Positions 1-6,739 of a stretch of 12,627 nucleotides of DNA are shown piece after piece. Below the pieces are notes generated by a model that did not search any database, was not told the DNA's origin, and saw nothing but the letters and a program-made list of their open reading frames with translations. The position numbers and the translations under genes are program-made. How positions within the stretch are numbered: the first letter of the stretch is position 1; every line of letters begins with the position of its first letter. This stretch comes from Planctomycetaceae bacterium. GTDB lineage: Bacteria; Planctomycetota; Planctomycetia; Planctomycetales; Planctomycetaceae. The stretch is taken from positions 1 through 12,627 of the forward strand of contig JALWSL010000650.1 of NCBI GenBank assembly GCA_027080405.1. The letters run 5' to 3'.

Positions 1-1
1 G

Positions 2-1492
2 ATGAACCCGTTTCTGATTGGTGTTTCGCTGTTCGCGACACTGCTCAGTACCATCACCTATCTTTCTCTCCCCGGCGAAATTCTGGGCAAAGGCCCCGTT
101 TTTCTGACACGTCTGATTGCGCTGCCGTTTGTTTTTCTGGTTGTGGGCTACGTACTGATCCCCGTCTATATGCGGCAGCGCGTGACCAGCACTTACGAAC
201 TGCTGGAAGAAAAACTGGGACTGAGCCTGCGTCTGCTCGGGGCCTCGCTTTTTTTGATGATGCGTCTGGTCTGGATGACGCTACTGGTTTATCTCGCTTC
301 CAAGGCGATGATCGTCATGATGAATGTCGATCCAAGCTGGATCCCGTGGATTGTTCTGGTAACGGGAGTCGTTTCGGTCATTTACACTTCGCTGGGAGGA
401 CTCAAGGCGGTTGTCATTACCGATTTGATGCAATCGATTCTGCTTTTCACCGGGGCCTTGATGATCGTCGTGATGGTCACGATCGATTTCGGCGGCTTCA
501 GTTGGTTCCCCACCACCTGGCACGCGAACTGGGATCATCAACCGATTTTCGACTTCGATCCGCAAACACGTGTGACGATGGTCGGAACGATTCTTTCTGT
601 TTTTGTCTGGTATGTCTGCACCGCGGGGGGAGATCAGGTTTCGGTGCAACGATTCATGTCCACTCATGACGCAAAATCGGCCAGGAAAGCGGTCGCCACT
701 CAAATGATTGTCGGGGCCTCTGTTACGCTGCTGCTTTCGATTGTCGGGTTTGCACTGCTCTCCTACTACGAAGTACATCCCGATTTCATGCCGGCTCACA
801 TGGATTTGAAGAACAATGCAGATGACCTGTTCCCGTTGTTCATCGCGTTCCATTTGCCGATGGGTGTTTCGGGGTTTGTTGTCGCGGCGATGTTTGCAGC
901 GGCGATGTCGAGTATCGATTCCGGTGTGAACTCGATCACGGCTGTTGTCATGACCGACCTGCTTGACCGATTCGGTTTGAAGCCGAAATCGGAAAAGCAG
1001 CACATCCTGATTGCCCGTCTGCTTGCTTTGGGAATCGGGATAACAATTGTCATCGGCAGCATGTATATCGGAAATATCGAAGGAAACATTACCAAGGTAA
1101 CGAACAAGGTTGTCAACCTGTTTGTGACGCCTCTGTTTTCGCTGTTTTTCTTCGCGCTGTTCGTCAAATCGGTTCGGCCGGCCGGAGTTTGGATCGGAAC
1201 AATTCTGGGAATGGCAACCGCGTTACTGCTGGCATTTTCAGGAGCGGTCGTCTTCTTCTTGCATGAACAGTATGGAATCGATCCGGCAACATTCGGCACC
1301 GAAATTATTACGAAAATCGATCCACTGACCCACGAAGAATACCGCCTGGCGAATGACCCGGTCAGTTTTCAATGGATCGGCCCGGTCGCGCTGGTCGTCA
1401 ATATTGCTGGTGGCTTGATCGCCTGCAAAATAATCAACATCATCTCGCCTCGGAAGGAAAACCAGGCGTCAGACGATGGACAGGCTCGTTGA
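2..1492 (+). CDS. Sodium:solute symporter (SSS family), 5'-truncated by window edge
   Basis: Inner-membrane carrier that couples sodium entry to uptake of a small solute. The visible 496 residues are strongly hydrophobic, with about a dozen membrane segments. The SSS signature is present: G132-G133, then T140-D141 and Q144. A sodium-site-like stretch, S303-S304-I305-D306-S307, follows an alanine-rich helix. The first visible helix (residues 4-22, GVSLFATLLSTITYLS) matches the second membrane helix of the family, the one that breaks to form the Na2 site. The first helix, roughly 50 residues, is therefore missing, and the ATG at base 2 is probably an internal methionine rather than the start. 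The overall pattern is closest to the SiaT (sialic acid)/SMVT/iodide-carrier branch, but substrate cannot be assigned from this. A 141-base gap precedes the FAD oxidoreductase on the same strand. Family is confident; substrate is unknown. Confidence 0.9.
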   Translation: MNPFLIGVSLFATLLSTITYLSLPGEILGKGPVFLTRLIALPFVFLVVGYVLIPVYMRQRVTSTYELLEEKLGLSLRLLGASLFLMMRLVWMTLLVYLASKAMIVMMNVDPSWIPWIVLVTGVVSVIYTSLGGLKAVVITDLMQSILLFTGALMIVVMVTIDFGGFSWFPTTWHANWDHQPIFDFDPQTRVTMVGTILSVFVWYVCTAGGDQVSVQRFMSTHDAKSARKAVATQMIVGASVTLLLSIVGFALLSYYEVHPDFMPAHMDLKNNADDLFPLFIAFHLPMGVSGFVVAAMFAAAMSSIDSGVNSITAVVMTDLLDRFGLKPKSEKQHILIARLLALGIGITIVIGSMYIGNIEGNITKVTNKVVNLFVTPLFSLFFFALFVKSVRPAGVWIGTILGMATALLLAFSGAVVFFLHEQYGIDPATFGTEIITKIDPLTHEEYRLANDPVSFQWIGPVALVVNIAGGLIACKIINIISPRKENQASDDGQAR

Positions 1493-1548
1493 GAGGCGAT
1501 CTTTTCAGAGACTTCCTTCTTTCTGATGAAGCCCCAGCCGATCAATCA

Positions 1549-1572
1549 GGGGGAGCGTTGCAACTCGCCCCC
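1549..1572 (+). terminator. GC-rich hairpin after the symporter, possible terminator or attenuator
   Basis: A GGGGG run at 1549-1553 can pair with CCCCC at 1568-1572. GAG (1553-1555) with CTC (1564-1566) can extend the stem across a one-base bulge. The loop holds the short palindrome GTTGCAAC (1557-1564). No T-run follows, so a classic intrinsic terminator is not shown. It lies 57 bases after the symporter stop and about 60 bases before the next start. It could reduce read-through or be chance. Confidence 0.25.
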
Positions 1573-1633
1573 AAAGCCCATTCCATGAAGGTCTAACATA
1601 CATTCTACTAAACTGAGGAGTATTCCAGTCTCG

Positions 1634-3517
1634 ATGGCTTTAACAGACGAACATTTTTTATCTTGTGATGTTCTTGTCGCGGGCGGTGGGATGTCGGGCG
1701 TCTGCTGTGCGATTGCGGCTGCCCGGTGTGGGGCGAAAGTCATTTTGTGTCAGGATCGTTCTGTGCTGGGCGGAAATGCATCGAGCGAAATCCGCATGCA
1801 TATAGTCGGAGCGAACGGCACGGGCCATTCCGAACGAGGCGAAGAATTACAGACCGAAGCACGGGAAGGAGGAATCATCGAAGAAATTCGACTGGAAAAT
1901 TCCGTCCGTAACCCGCAGCGGTCTGTTTCGATGTTCGATCTGATTCTGTACGAAAAATGTCGTGCGGAATCGAATCTCTCGTTGATGCTCAATACCGCAA
2001 TCACTTCGGTCATCATGCAAGGCAATACGGCTGAACAGGCGGTGGGTGAAGCGCAAAGTACGGGAGGCGGTTTGGTTATCGAGGCTGAAATATTCGTGGG
2101 CGGGACGGGCGACGGACGCCTTGCCGCCGAGGCGGGGGCAGCTTTTATGGAAGGACGCGAAAGCCGTGATCAATTCGGGGAGTCGCTCGCTCAGGAAAAA
2201 GCAGACAACAAGCGGCTCGGTTCGACCATTTTGATGCAGGCTCGAAAACATGCCCAACCGATGCCGTTTGTCGCTCCCGATTGGGCGAGGAAATTTACCC
2301 GGGAGGAATTGAAATTGCGTCTTTACGCCACGCCGGGCGATGAACAGCCGACCCACGAATACGGTTACTGGTGGGCGGAATGGGGCGGCGAAATTGACAC
2401 ACTCAAACAGAATGAGCAAATTCGCGATGAATTGCTCGCGATCGTGCTCGGCATTTGGGATCACGTCAAAAATGGACCGCCGGGAACGGCAAGCGAAGCA
2501 GACCCGTTTGATGCAGCGAACTGGGCAATTGACTGGTTCGGTTTTCTGCCGGGCAAACGGGAGAGCCGGCGTTTCATTGGTCAACATATTCTGACTGAAC
2601 AGGATTTGCTCACCTCCCGAAAGTTCGATGATGCGATCGCGTTTGGCGGCTGGTCACTCGATCTACACCCGCCCGAAGGGATCGATGCCCCGCTACTGCA
2701 ACCGTGCGAGCAACACGAAGTGCCTCACCTTTATGATATCCCGCTATCTGCTTGCCTCGCTCGCGATATTTCCAATTTGATGTTCGCAGGCCGAAACATC
2801 TCTGCCACACACGTGGCGTTTTCCTCCACCCGAGTGATGGCGACCTGCGCGGTAATGGGCCAGGGCGTGGGAACAGCCGCCGCGTTGGCGGTTCAGGAAA
2901 AAATCGAACCGAAGGAACTTCCCTCGAAGCGGAATCTCATCAAAAAAATCCAGCAGCGATTACTCCGTGACGATGCGTATCTGATTGGCCGTTTGAACCG
3001 GGACGGAAAAGACCTGGCTCGTGTGGCAACGATTCATGCATCGAGCGAAACGCCTGGCGGTGAAGCCGTGAATATCGTCTCCGGGCAGACAAGAAGCGTT
3101 CACGGGAAGCGTGGTGCCCCGGTTGATCGCGAACACCCGGGCACACACCGCTGGATGTCCGATCCGGCACAGAAGCTTCCTGCCACGATTCAGCTTGATT
3201 GGGAAACGCCGGTTGAAGCGAGCGAAATTCAACTTGTTTTTGATACCGGTCTGCACCGGCATCTGACACTCACCCAGCACGACGGTTATGCCCGATGCAT
3301 GAAATGGGGAACCGCCCAACCGGAAACCGTTCGCGATTACCACATCGAAACGTTCGACGGCCATGTTTGGAAACGCGTTATTGATACAACCAGAAACTAC
3401 CAGCGAAAACGGGTTCACAAACTGAAAAACACCTCGCTGGTTCAATCGCTTCGCATAACCATCACCGCCATGAACGGCCTCGACCACGCCCGAATTTGCG
3501 AAGTGAGAGTTTATTAA
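1634..3517 (+). CDS. FAD-dependent oxidoreductase (FAD_oxidored type) with C-terminal beta-sandwich domain
   Basis: Predicted cytoplasmic flavoenzyme of 627 residues with no signal peptide. The N-terminus has a Rossmann dinucleotide fold: beta strand DVLVAGGGMSG with G17-x-G19-x-x-G22, then Q40-D41 at the end of strand two and the family stretch LGGNASSEIRMH (45-56). A second FAD-contact region is at 381-415, with NLMFAGRNIS, then S397-S398-T399-R400, and GQGVG at 409-413. Residues about 480-627 form a separate region that reads as a galactose-binding/discoidin-like beta-sandwich (for example EIQLVFDTGLHRHLTL). The ATG at 1634 is the only sensible start: in frame upstream there is a TGA at 1586. 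A GAGGAG Shine-Dalgarno sits at 1615-1620, 13 bases away, which is a long spacing. Related enzymes are often found near carbohydrate-use genes in PVC bacteria. The symporter upstream suggests, by inference, that it acts on the imported compound. Reaction and substrate are unknown. Confidence 0.88.
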   Translation: MALTDEHFLSCDVLVAGGGMSGVCCAIAAARCGAKVILCQDRSVLGGNASSEIRMHIVGANGTGHSERGEELQTEAREGGIIEEIRLENSVRNPQRSVSMFDLILYEKCRAESNLSLMLNTAITSVIMQGNTAEQAVGEAQSTGGGLVIEAEIFVGGTGDGRLAAEAGAAFMEGRESRDQFGESLAQEKADNKRLGSTILMQARKHAQPMPFVAPDWARKFTREELKLRLYATPGDEQPTHEYGYWWAEWGGEIDTLKQNEQIRDELLAIVLGIWDHVKNGPPGTASEADPFDAANWAIDWFGFLPGKRESRRFIGQHILTEQDLLTSRKFDDAIAFGGWSLDLHPPEGIDAPLLQPCEQHEVPHLYDIPLSACLARDISNLMFAGRNISATHVAFSSTRVMATCAVMGQGVGTAAALAVQEKIEPKELPSKRNLIKKIQQRLLRDDAYLIGRLNRDGKDLARVATIHASSETPGGEAVNIVSGQTRSVHGKRGAPVDREHPGTHRWMSDPAQKLPATIQLDWETPVEASEIQLVFDTGLHRHLTLTQHDGYARCMKWGTAQPETVRDYHIETFDGHVWKRVIDTTRNYQRKRVHKLKNTSLVQSLRITITAMNGLDHARICEVRVY

Positions 3518-3568
3518 GAGTCAAGCAATCCGACAGAGAGACTTCCGTTCTGCTATTGAAATTTTCAA

Positions 3569-3599
3569 ACATTCCTGAAATGCACCAAACCCGGAATGT
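3569..3599. repeat. Inverted repeat ACATTCC-N17-GGAATGT
   Basis: Perfect 7-base arms at 3569-3575 and 3593-3599 are separated by 17 bases, 52 bases after the FAD gene stop. A pyrimidine-rich stretch ending in TTTT (3603-3610) follows, so it could be a weak terminator for the upstream transcript. It could also be a two-site operator. The arms are short and chance is possible. Confidence 0.35.
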
Positions 3600-3680
3600 G
3601 CCTCTCTTTTGGGGCTTGATCTGGCTTGGGTCATGTATGATCTGCTGGACTGTCATGCCCGTCACGTTACAATGAACGGT

Positions 3681-3700
3681 GGGATTCAGAGGGATTTAGA
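3681..3700 (+). repeat. Tandem 10-base direct repeat upstream of the DUF1549 gene
   Basis: GGGATTCAGA (3681-3690) is followed directly by GGGATTTAGA (3691-3700), identical in 9 of 10 positions. A 10-base period equals about one helical turn, so both copies would face the same side of the DNA. That suits a repeated regulator half-site. It lies about 70 bases upstream of the promoter candidate at 3770. No known regulator box was recognised. Confidence 0.4.
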
Positions 3701-3725
3701 CACCCCGTTCTTGAGGCAAAATCCC
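3691..3725 (+). repeat. Stem-loop GGGATTT-N21-AAATCCC
   Basis: The second copy of the tandem repeat (GGGATTT, 3691-3697) is exactly complementary to AAATCCC at 3719-3725, giving a 7-base stem with a 21-base loop. No T-run follows. It may be a DNA-level operator pair or RNA structure if transcription starts further upstream. The large loop makes it a weak RNA hairpin. Confidence 0.3.
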
Positions 3726-3769
3726 GACCAAAGCCGGCGAGGAGCCTGCCAAACGACGAGATACCGCCC

Positions 3770-3793
3770 GGAACCAATATTCTCTGTGATGTC
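3770..3793 (+). promoter_or_regulatory. ECF-sigma-like promoter candidate (GGAAC-N16-GTC)
   Basis: GGAAC at 3770-3774 and GTC at 3791-3793 are 16 bases apart. This resembles the -35 and -10 boxes used by many extracytoplasmic-function sigma factors, which planctomycetes encode in large numbers. The GTC lies 30 bases before the ATG at 3824, leaving a short leader that contains the ribosome site. The motif is short and could be chance. Confidence 0.25.
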
Positions 3794-3809
3794 GCCTCCC
3801 GAGGCAACT

Positions 3810-3814
3810 GGAAG
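3810..3814 (+). promoter_or_regulatory. Shine-Dalgarno GGAAG that favours the ATG at 3824
   Basis: GGAAG lies 9 bases before the ATG at 3824 but only 3 bases before the in-frame GTG at 3818. The first spacing is workable and the second is too short. This, together with the better signal peptide from the ATG, decides the start. Confidence 0.5.
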
Positions 3815-3823
3815 ACTGTGATC

Positions 3824-6658
3824 ATGAACAGGTTTTTGTCGGTCTGTGCTCTTTTTTCAATGCTGTTTGGTTCCGGATTGCCTGCTCAGGAATTGACCAG
3901 GACAGACTCCGAGATTTTATTTGTACGGCGTGTTGGACCGCTGCTGCGTGAGAAGTGTCTTGGCTGCCATGGTGGAACCCCTGACGAAATCGAAGGCTCG
4001 CTGGATGTCCGGACAATGGCGGGGCTTCTCGCTGGCGGCGATAGTGGTGAGCCGTCTGTCGTGCCGGGCAAACCGGAAGCAAGTCCAATTTACCTCTCTG
4101 CCACGCGTCAAAGTGATGATTGGTCAGAAATGCCTCCCAAACAGGCAGAACAGTTATCCAGAGTGCAGCTTGAATGGTTGAGCGACTGGATTACCAGCGG
4201 AGCTGCCTGGCCCGATGCGAATCGTCGAAAGGAAATCGAAAACGAATACGAAAAAAAATGGGCCTCGGAAGATGGAATCCCTGTTAAAACTTCTGGAGGA
4301 CTGGGAGCAGACTGGACGAATCGGAAATACGATCCAGCCGGTTTGTGGGCGTATCAGCCGGTCAAAAAACTTGAACTGGAAACTGATGGAAAACGGAACG
4401 CGATAGACCTGCTGATCGAGCAGGCCTTTCCTGAAGGTTTAAGGGCGGCACCTCGGGCTGACCGCCGAACATTGATTCGCCGGGCGAGCTTCGATCTGAC
4501 CGGCTTGCCTCCGACTCCGCAAGAGGTGGAAGCATTTCTGCAGGACCCTGCCCCCGACCGTCAGGCATTCGCGAAAATAGTTGACCGTCTCCTTCAGTCC
4601 CCTCATTATGGGGAGAGAATGGCGCAACACTGGCTGGATGTCACTCGTTATGCGGACTCTTCCGGTTTTGCCAATGATTTCGAGCGAGGCAACGCATGGA
4701 GATATCGTGATTATGTCGTGCGCGCTTTCAACAACGACAAACCGTATGATCAATTTGTCCGTGAACAGATTGCCGGCGACGAGATTGATCCGAACAACCC
4801 CGAGTTGTTAATCGCAACGGGCTTTCTGCGTATGGGACCCTGGGAACTGACCGGTATGGAAGTTCCCAAAGTAGCCCGACAGCGGTTTCTGGATGATGTC
4901 ACCAACAGCATTGGCGAAACGTTTCTCGCCCACTCACTGCAGTGCGCTCGCTGCCACGATCATAAATTTGATCCCGTTCCAACGCGCGATTACTATTCGA
5001 TTCAAGCTGTTTTTGCGACGACACAACTGGCTGAACGGAAAGCGGAATTCCTCGACTGTGAAAACCGTTCCGGTTTCGACGAAGAGGCCTATCTCAGAAA
5101 AAAACAGCAGGACTACCGGCAGATACTCGCCGAACTCGACAAGGTTCAACTCGATAAAGCACAGAAATGGTTCGAAAAACATCCGGCTCGAAAGAAACAA
5201 TGGGATGAAATCATCAGGAAGCTGAAAGCAAACGGCCGAAAAGAGGATTTCTTCAACGGAGCCAGGTTCCTCATGAGCAAAGCGGGGGTTCCTGAAAGCG
5301 AGTACCCTCCCAATCGTCTCGGTTTTTCCCCAAAACAATTCGGCCTTGAACGCATTGCCCGAAAGGGATTGCAACGCCTGAAATGGGAACTTGATCGTTA
5401 TCAGCCTTACGCCCTGTCTGTTTACGACGGCTTGACCAGAGAGGTAAAAGCTGTCGTCGCTCCCACTCGAATCCCCAAGGATCGACTGAAAAACGGAGAA
5501 CTGGAAAGAACCGCCATTCTGGCCGGGGGCGATCCGTTTTCACCAACAGAGCCGGTTTCGCCCGGTACGTTGAGCGTGATCGATCATCTGGTTCCCTCTT
5601 CGATCCCGAAAAGCGTTGACGGACGACGACTCGCTTTTGCCAACTGGGTCGCCAGTTCCAGAAACCCATTGACGACACGAACCATCGTCAATCGTCTTTG
5701 GCTTTGGCACTTTGGCGAACCGATCGCAGGGAATCCCAATAATTTTGGTTCGACAGGAAAACGACCAACGCACCCCAAACTGCTGGACTGGCTGGCCGCT
5801 ACACTTCTCGATGAAAACTGGTCGATAAAAGCGATGCACCGACACATCATGCTCTCAGATGCGTACTGTCGTTCGAGTCGTCACCCGTATCCCGAATTGC
5901 TCCGTAAGCTCGATCCGCAAAGACATTCCTACGCCGTGTTCAAGCCGAGGCGACTTTCCGCCGAAGAATTGAGAGACACCATGCTGGCGATCACGGGTGA
6001 ACTGAATAAAACAGTCGGAGGCATCCCCTGCCGCCCGGAAATCAATCCGGAAGTCGCCTTGCAACCACGACAGGTCATGGGCACAATCGCGTCAGCCTGG
6101 ACACCCAACCCACTGCCCGAGCAGCGGAATCGTCGTTCGCTCTACGTGTTAAAACTACGGGGATTGATTGATCCGATGCTCAATGTCTTCAACCTTCCCT
6201 CACCCGATTTTTCCTGCGAGAGACGCGACGCATCAACCGTTACCCCACAAGTCTTCACTTTGTTCAACAGTCAGAACAGTTTGACCCGAGCGTTAACCCT
6301 GGCACAGCGGGCGGTAAAAGAAACCTCAAATGACCGCGAAGCACTGGTCCGCTGTTTTCAATTGGCCTACTTGCGTGATCCCACTCCCCGGGAACTGCAG
6401 GAATCGCTTTCACATTGGCACGAGCTGGAAAAATTGCTTCCTGAACAGCCCCCCTCAACTGCCGCACCACCGAGACAGATCATTCGTGAAGCGGTGGAAG
6501 AAAATACGGGCGAAAAATACACGTTTGTAGAAAAACTGTATGCCAACTCGGATTATGTTCCTGATTTACAACCGGCCGACGTTGATCGGCATACACGGGC
6601 CCTGGGCGACTTCTGCCTGATCCTTTTGAATTCGAACGAATTTGTCTATCTCTACTGA
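3824..6658 (+). CDS. PSCyt1-PSCyt2-PSD1 (DUF1549/DUF1553) cytochrome-like exported protein
   Basis: Exported protein of 944 residues from the ATG at 3824; a GTG at 3818 would add two residues. The N-terminus is a Sec signal peptide: MNR, a hydrophobic stretch, then a likely cleavage near LPAQ (19-22). The PSCyt1 domain (about 30-125) carries the haem-binding motif CLGCH at 45-49. The PSCyt2/DUF1549 domain (about 192-395) begins with the family pattern RRASFDLTGLPPTPQEV and ends with a second haem motif, CARCHDHKFDP, at 374-384. A charged, probably coiled linker (about 420-475) follows. PSD1/DUF1553 covers about 603-930, opening with LAFANWVASSRNPLTTRTIV and including the later STVTPQVFTLFNSQ stretch. 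Length and domain order are normal for the family. Family function is unproven; two CxxCH motifs imply covalent haem and a redox role in the periplasm (inference). The DUF1501 gene follows 81 bases downstream, the usual partner. Confidence 0.95.
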   Translation: MNRFLSVCALFSMLFGSGLPAQELTRTDSEILFVRRVGPLLREKCLGCHGGTPDEIEGSLDVRTMAGLLAGGDSGEPSVVPGKPEASPIYLSATRQSDDWSEMPPKQAEQLSRVQLEWLSDWITSGAAWPDANRRKEIENEYEKKWASEDGIPVKTSGGLGADWTNRKYDPAGLWAYQPVKKLELETDGKRNAIDLLIEQAFPEGLRAAPRADRRTLIRRASFDLTGLPPTPQEVEAFLQDPAPDRQAFAKIVDRLLQSPHYGERMAQHWLDVTRYADSSGFANDFERGNAWRYRDYVVRAFNNDKPYDQFVREQIAGDEIDPNNPELLIATGFLRMGPWELTGMEVPKVARQRFLDDVTNSIGETFLAHSLQCARCHDHKFDPVPTRDYYSIQAVFATTQLAERKAEFLDCENRSGFDEEAYLRKKQQDYRQILAELDKVQLDKAQKWFEKHPARKKQWDEIIRKLKANGRKEDFFNGARFLMSKAGVPESEYPPNRLGFSPKQFGLERIARKGLQRLKWELDRYQPYALSVYDGLTREVKAVVAPTRIPKDRLKNGELERTAILAGGDPFSPTEPVSPGTLSVIDHLVPSSIPKSVDGRRLAFANWVASSRNPLTTRTIVNRLWLWHFGEPIAGNPNNFGSTGKRPTHPKLLDWLAATLLDENWSIKAMHRHIMLSDAYCRSSRHPYPELLRKLDPQRHSYAVFKPRRLSAEELRDTMLAITGELNKTVGGIPCRPEINPEVALQPRQVMGTIASAWTPNPLPEQRNRRSLYVLKLRGLIDPMLNVFNLPSPDFSCERRDASTVTPQVFTLFNSQNSLTRALTLAQRAVKETSNDREALVRCFQLAYLRDPTPRELQESLSHWHELEKLLPEQPPSTAAPPRQIIREAVEENTGEKYTFVEKLYANSDYVPDLQPADVDRHTRALGDFCLILLNSNEFVYLY

Positions 6659-6682
6659 CGAAGGCGGAATCGGCGAAAACAA

Positions 6683-6710
6683 TGGCGTATTATTGAAGGA
6701 CAACACGCCA
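6683..6710. repeat. Inverted repeat TGGCGT-N16-ACGCCA between the DUF1553 and DUF1501 genes
   Basis: Six-base arms at 6683-6688 and 6705-6710 lie in the 81-base spacer, about 25 bases after the upstream stop and 30 before the next start. They could form a weak hairpin in a shared transcript or an operator. No T-run follows. The arms are short enough that chance cannot be excluded. Confidence 0.25.
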
Positions 6711-6739
6711 ATCACTCCGAACCGACCGGACCTTGAAGC

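Larger units (their letters stand above)
3518..3823. other. Structured intergenic region, about 306 bases, no gene seen
   Basis: This gap separates the FAD oxidoreductase from the DUF1549/DUF1553 gene. An open frame at 3609-3821 starts with TTG, encodes 70 residues without recognisable features and lacks a good ribosome site, so I do not call it. The gap holds an inverted repeat (3569-3599), a tandem 10-base repeat (3681-3700), a hairpin (3691-3725) and a promoter-like pair of boxes (3770-3793), listed separately. Its length and structure suggest that the downstream pair has its own promoter and is not simply co-transcribed from the symporter side. Confidence 0.5.

Noticed and set aside
281..1003. 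240-residue open frame on the minus strand inside the symporter gene
   Set aside because: It is antisense to a clear membrane-protein gene, is rich in Arg, His and Asp with no recognisable domain, and has the look of a reverse-frame shadow.
1847..2587. 246-residue open frame on the minus strand inside the FAD oxidoreductase gene
   Set aside because: The sense strand encodes a well-marked FAD enzyme across the same bases. The antisense product has no motif or ribosome site worth noting.
3616..3641. Sigma-70-like pair TTGATC and TATGAT upstream of the DUF1549 gene
   Set aside because: The spacing is only 14 bases, too short for a normal promoter of this type, and it would give a leader of about 180 bases.
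3609..3821. Small 70-residue open frame in the intergenic region before the DUF1549 gene
   Set aside because: TTG start, no convincing ribosome site, unremarkable composition, and it overlaps the repeats and promoter-like elements.
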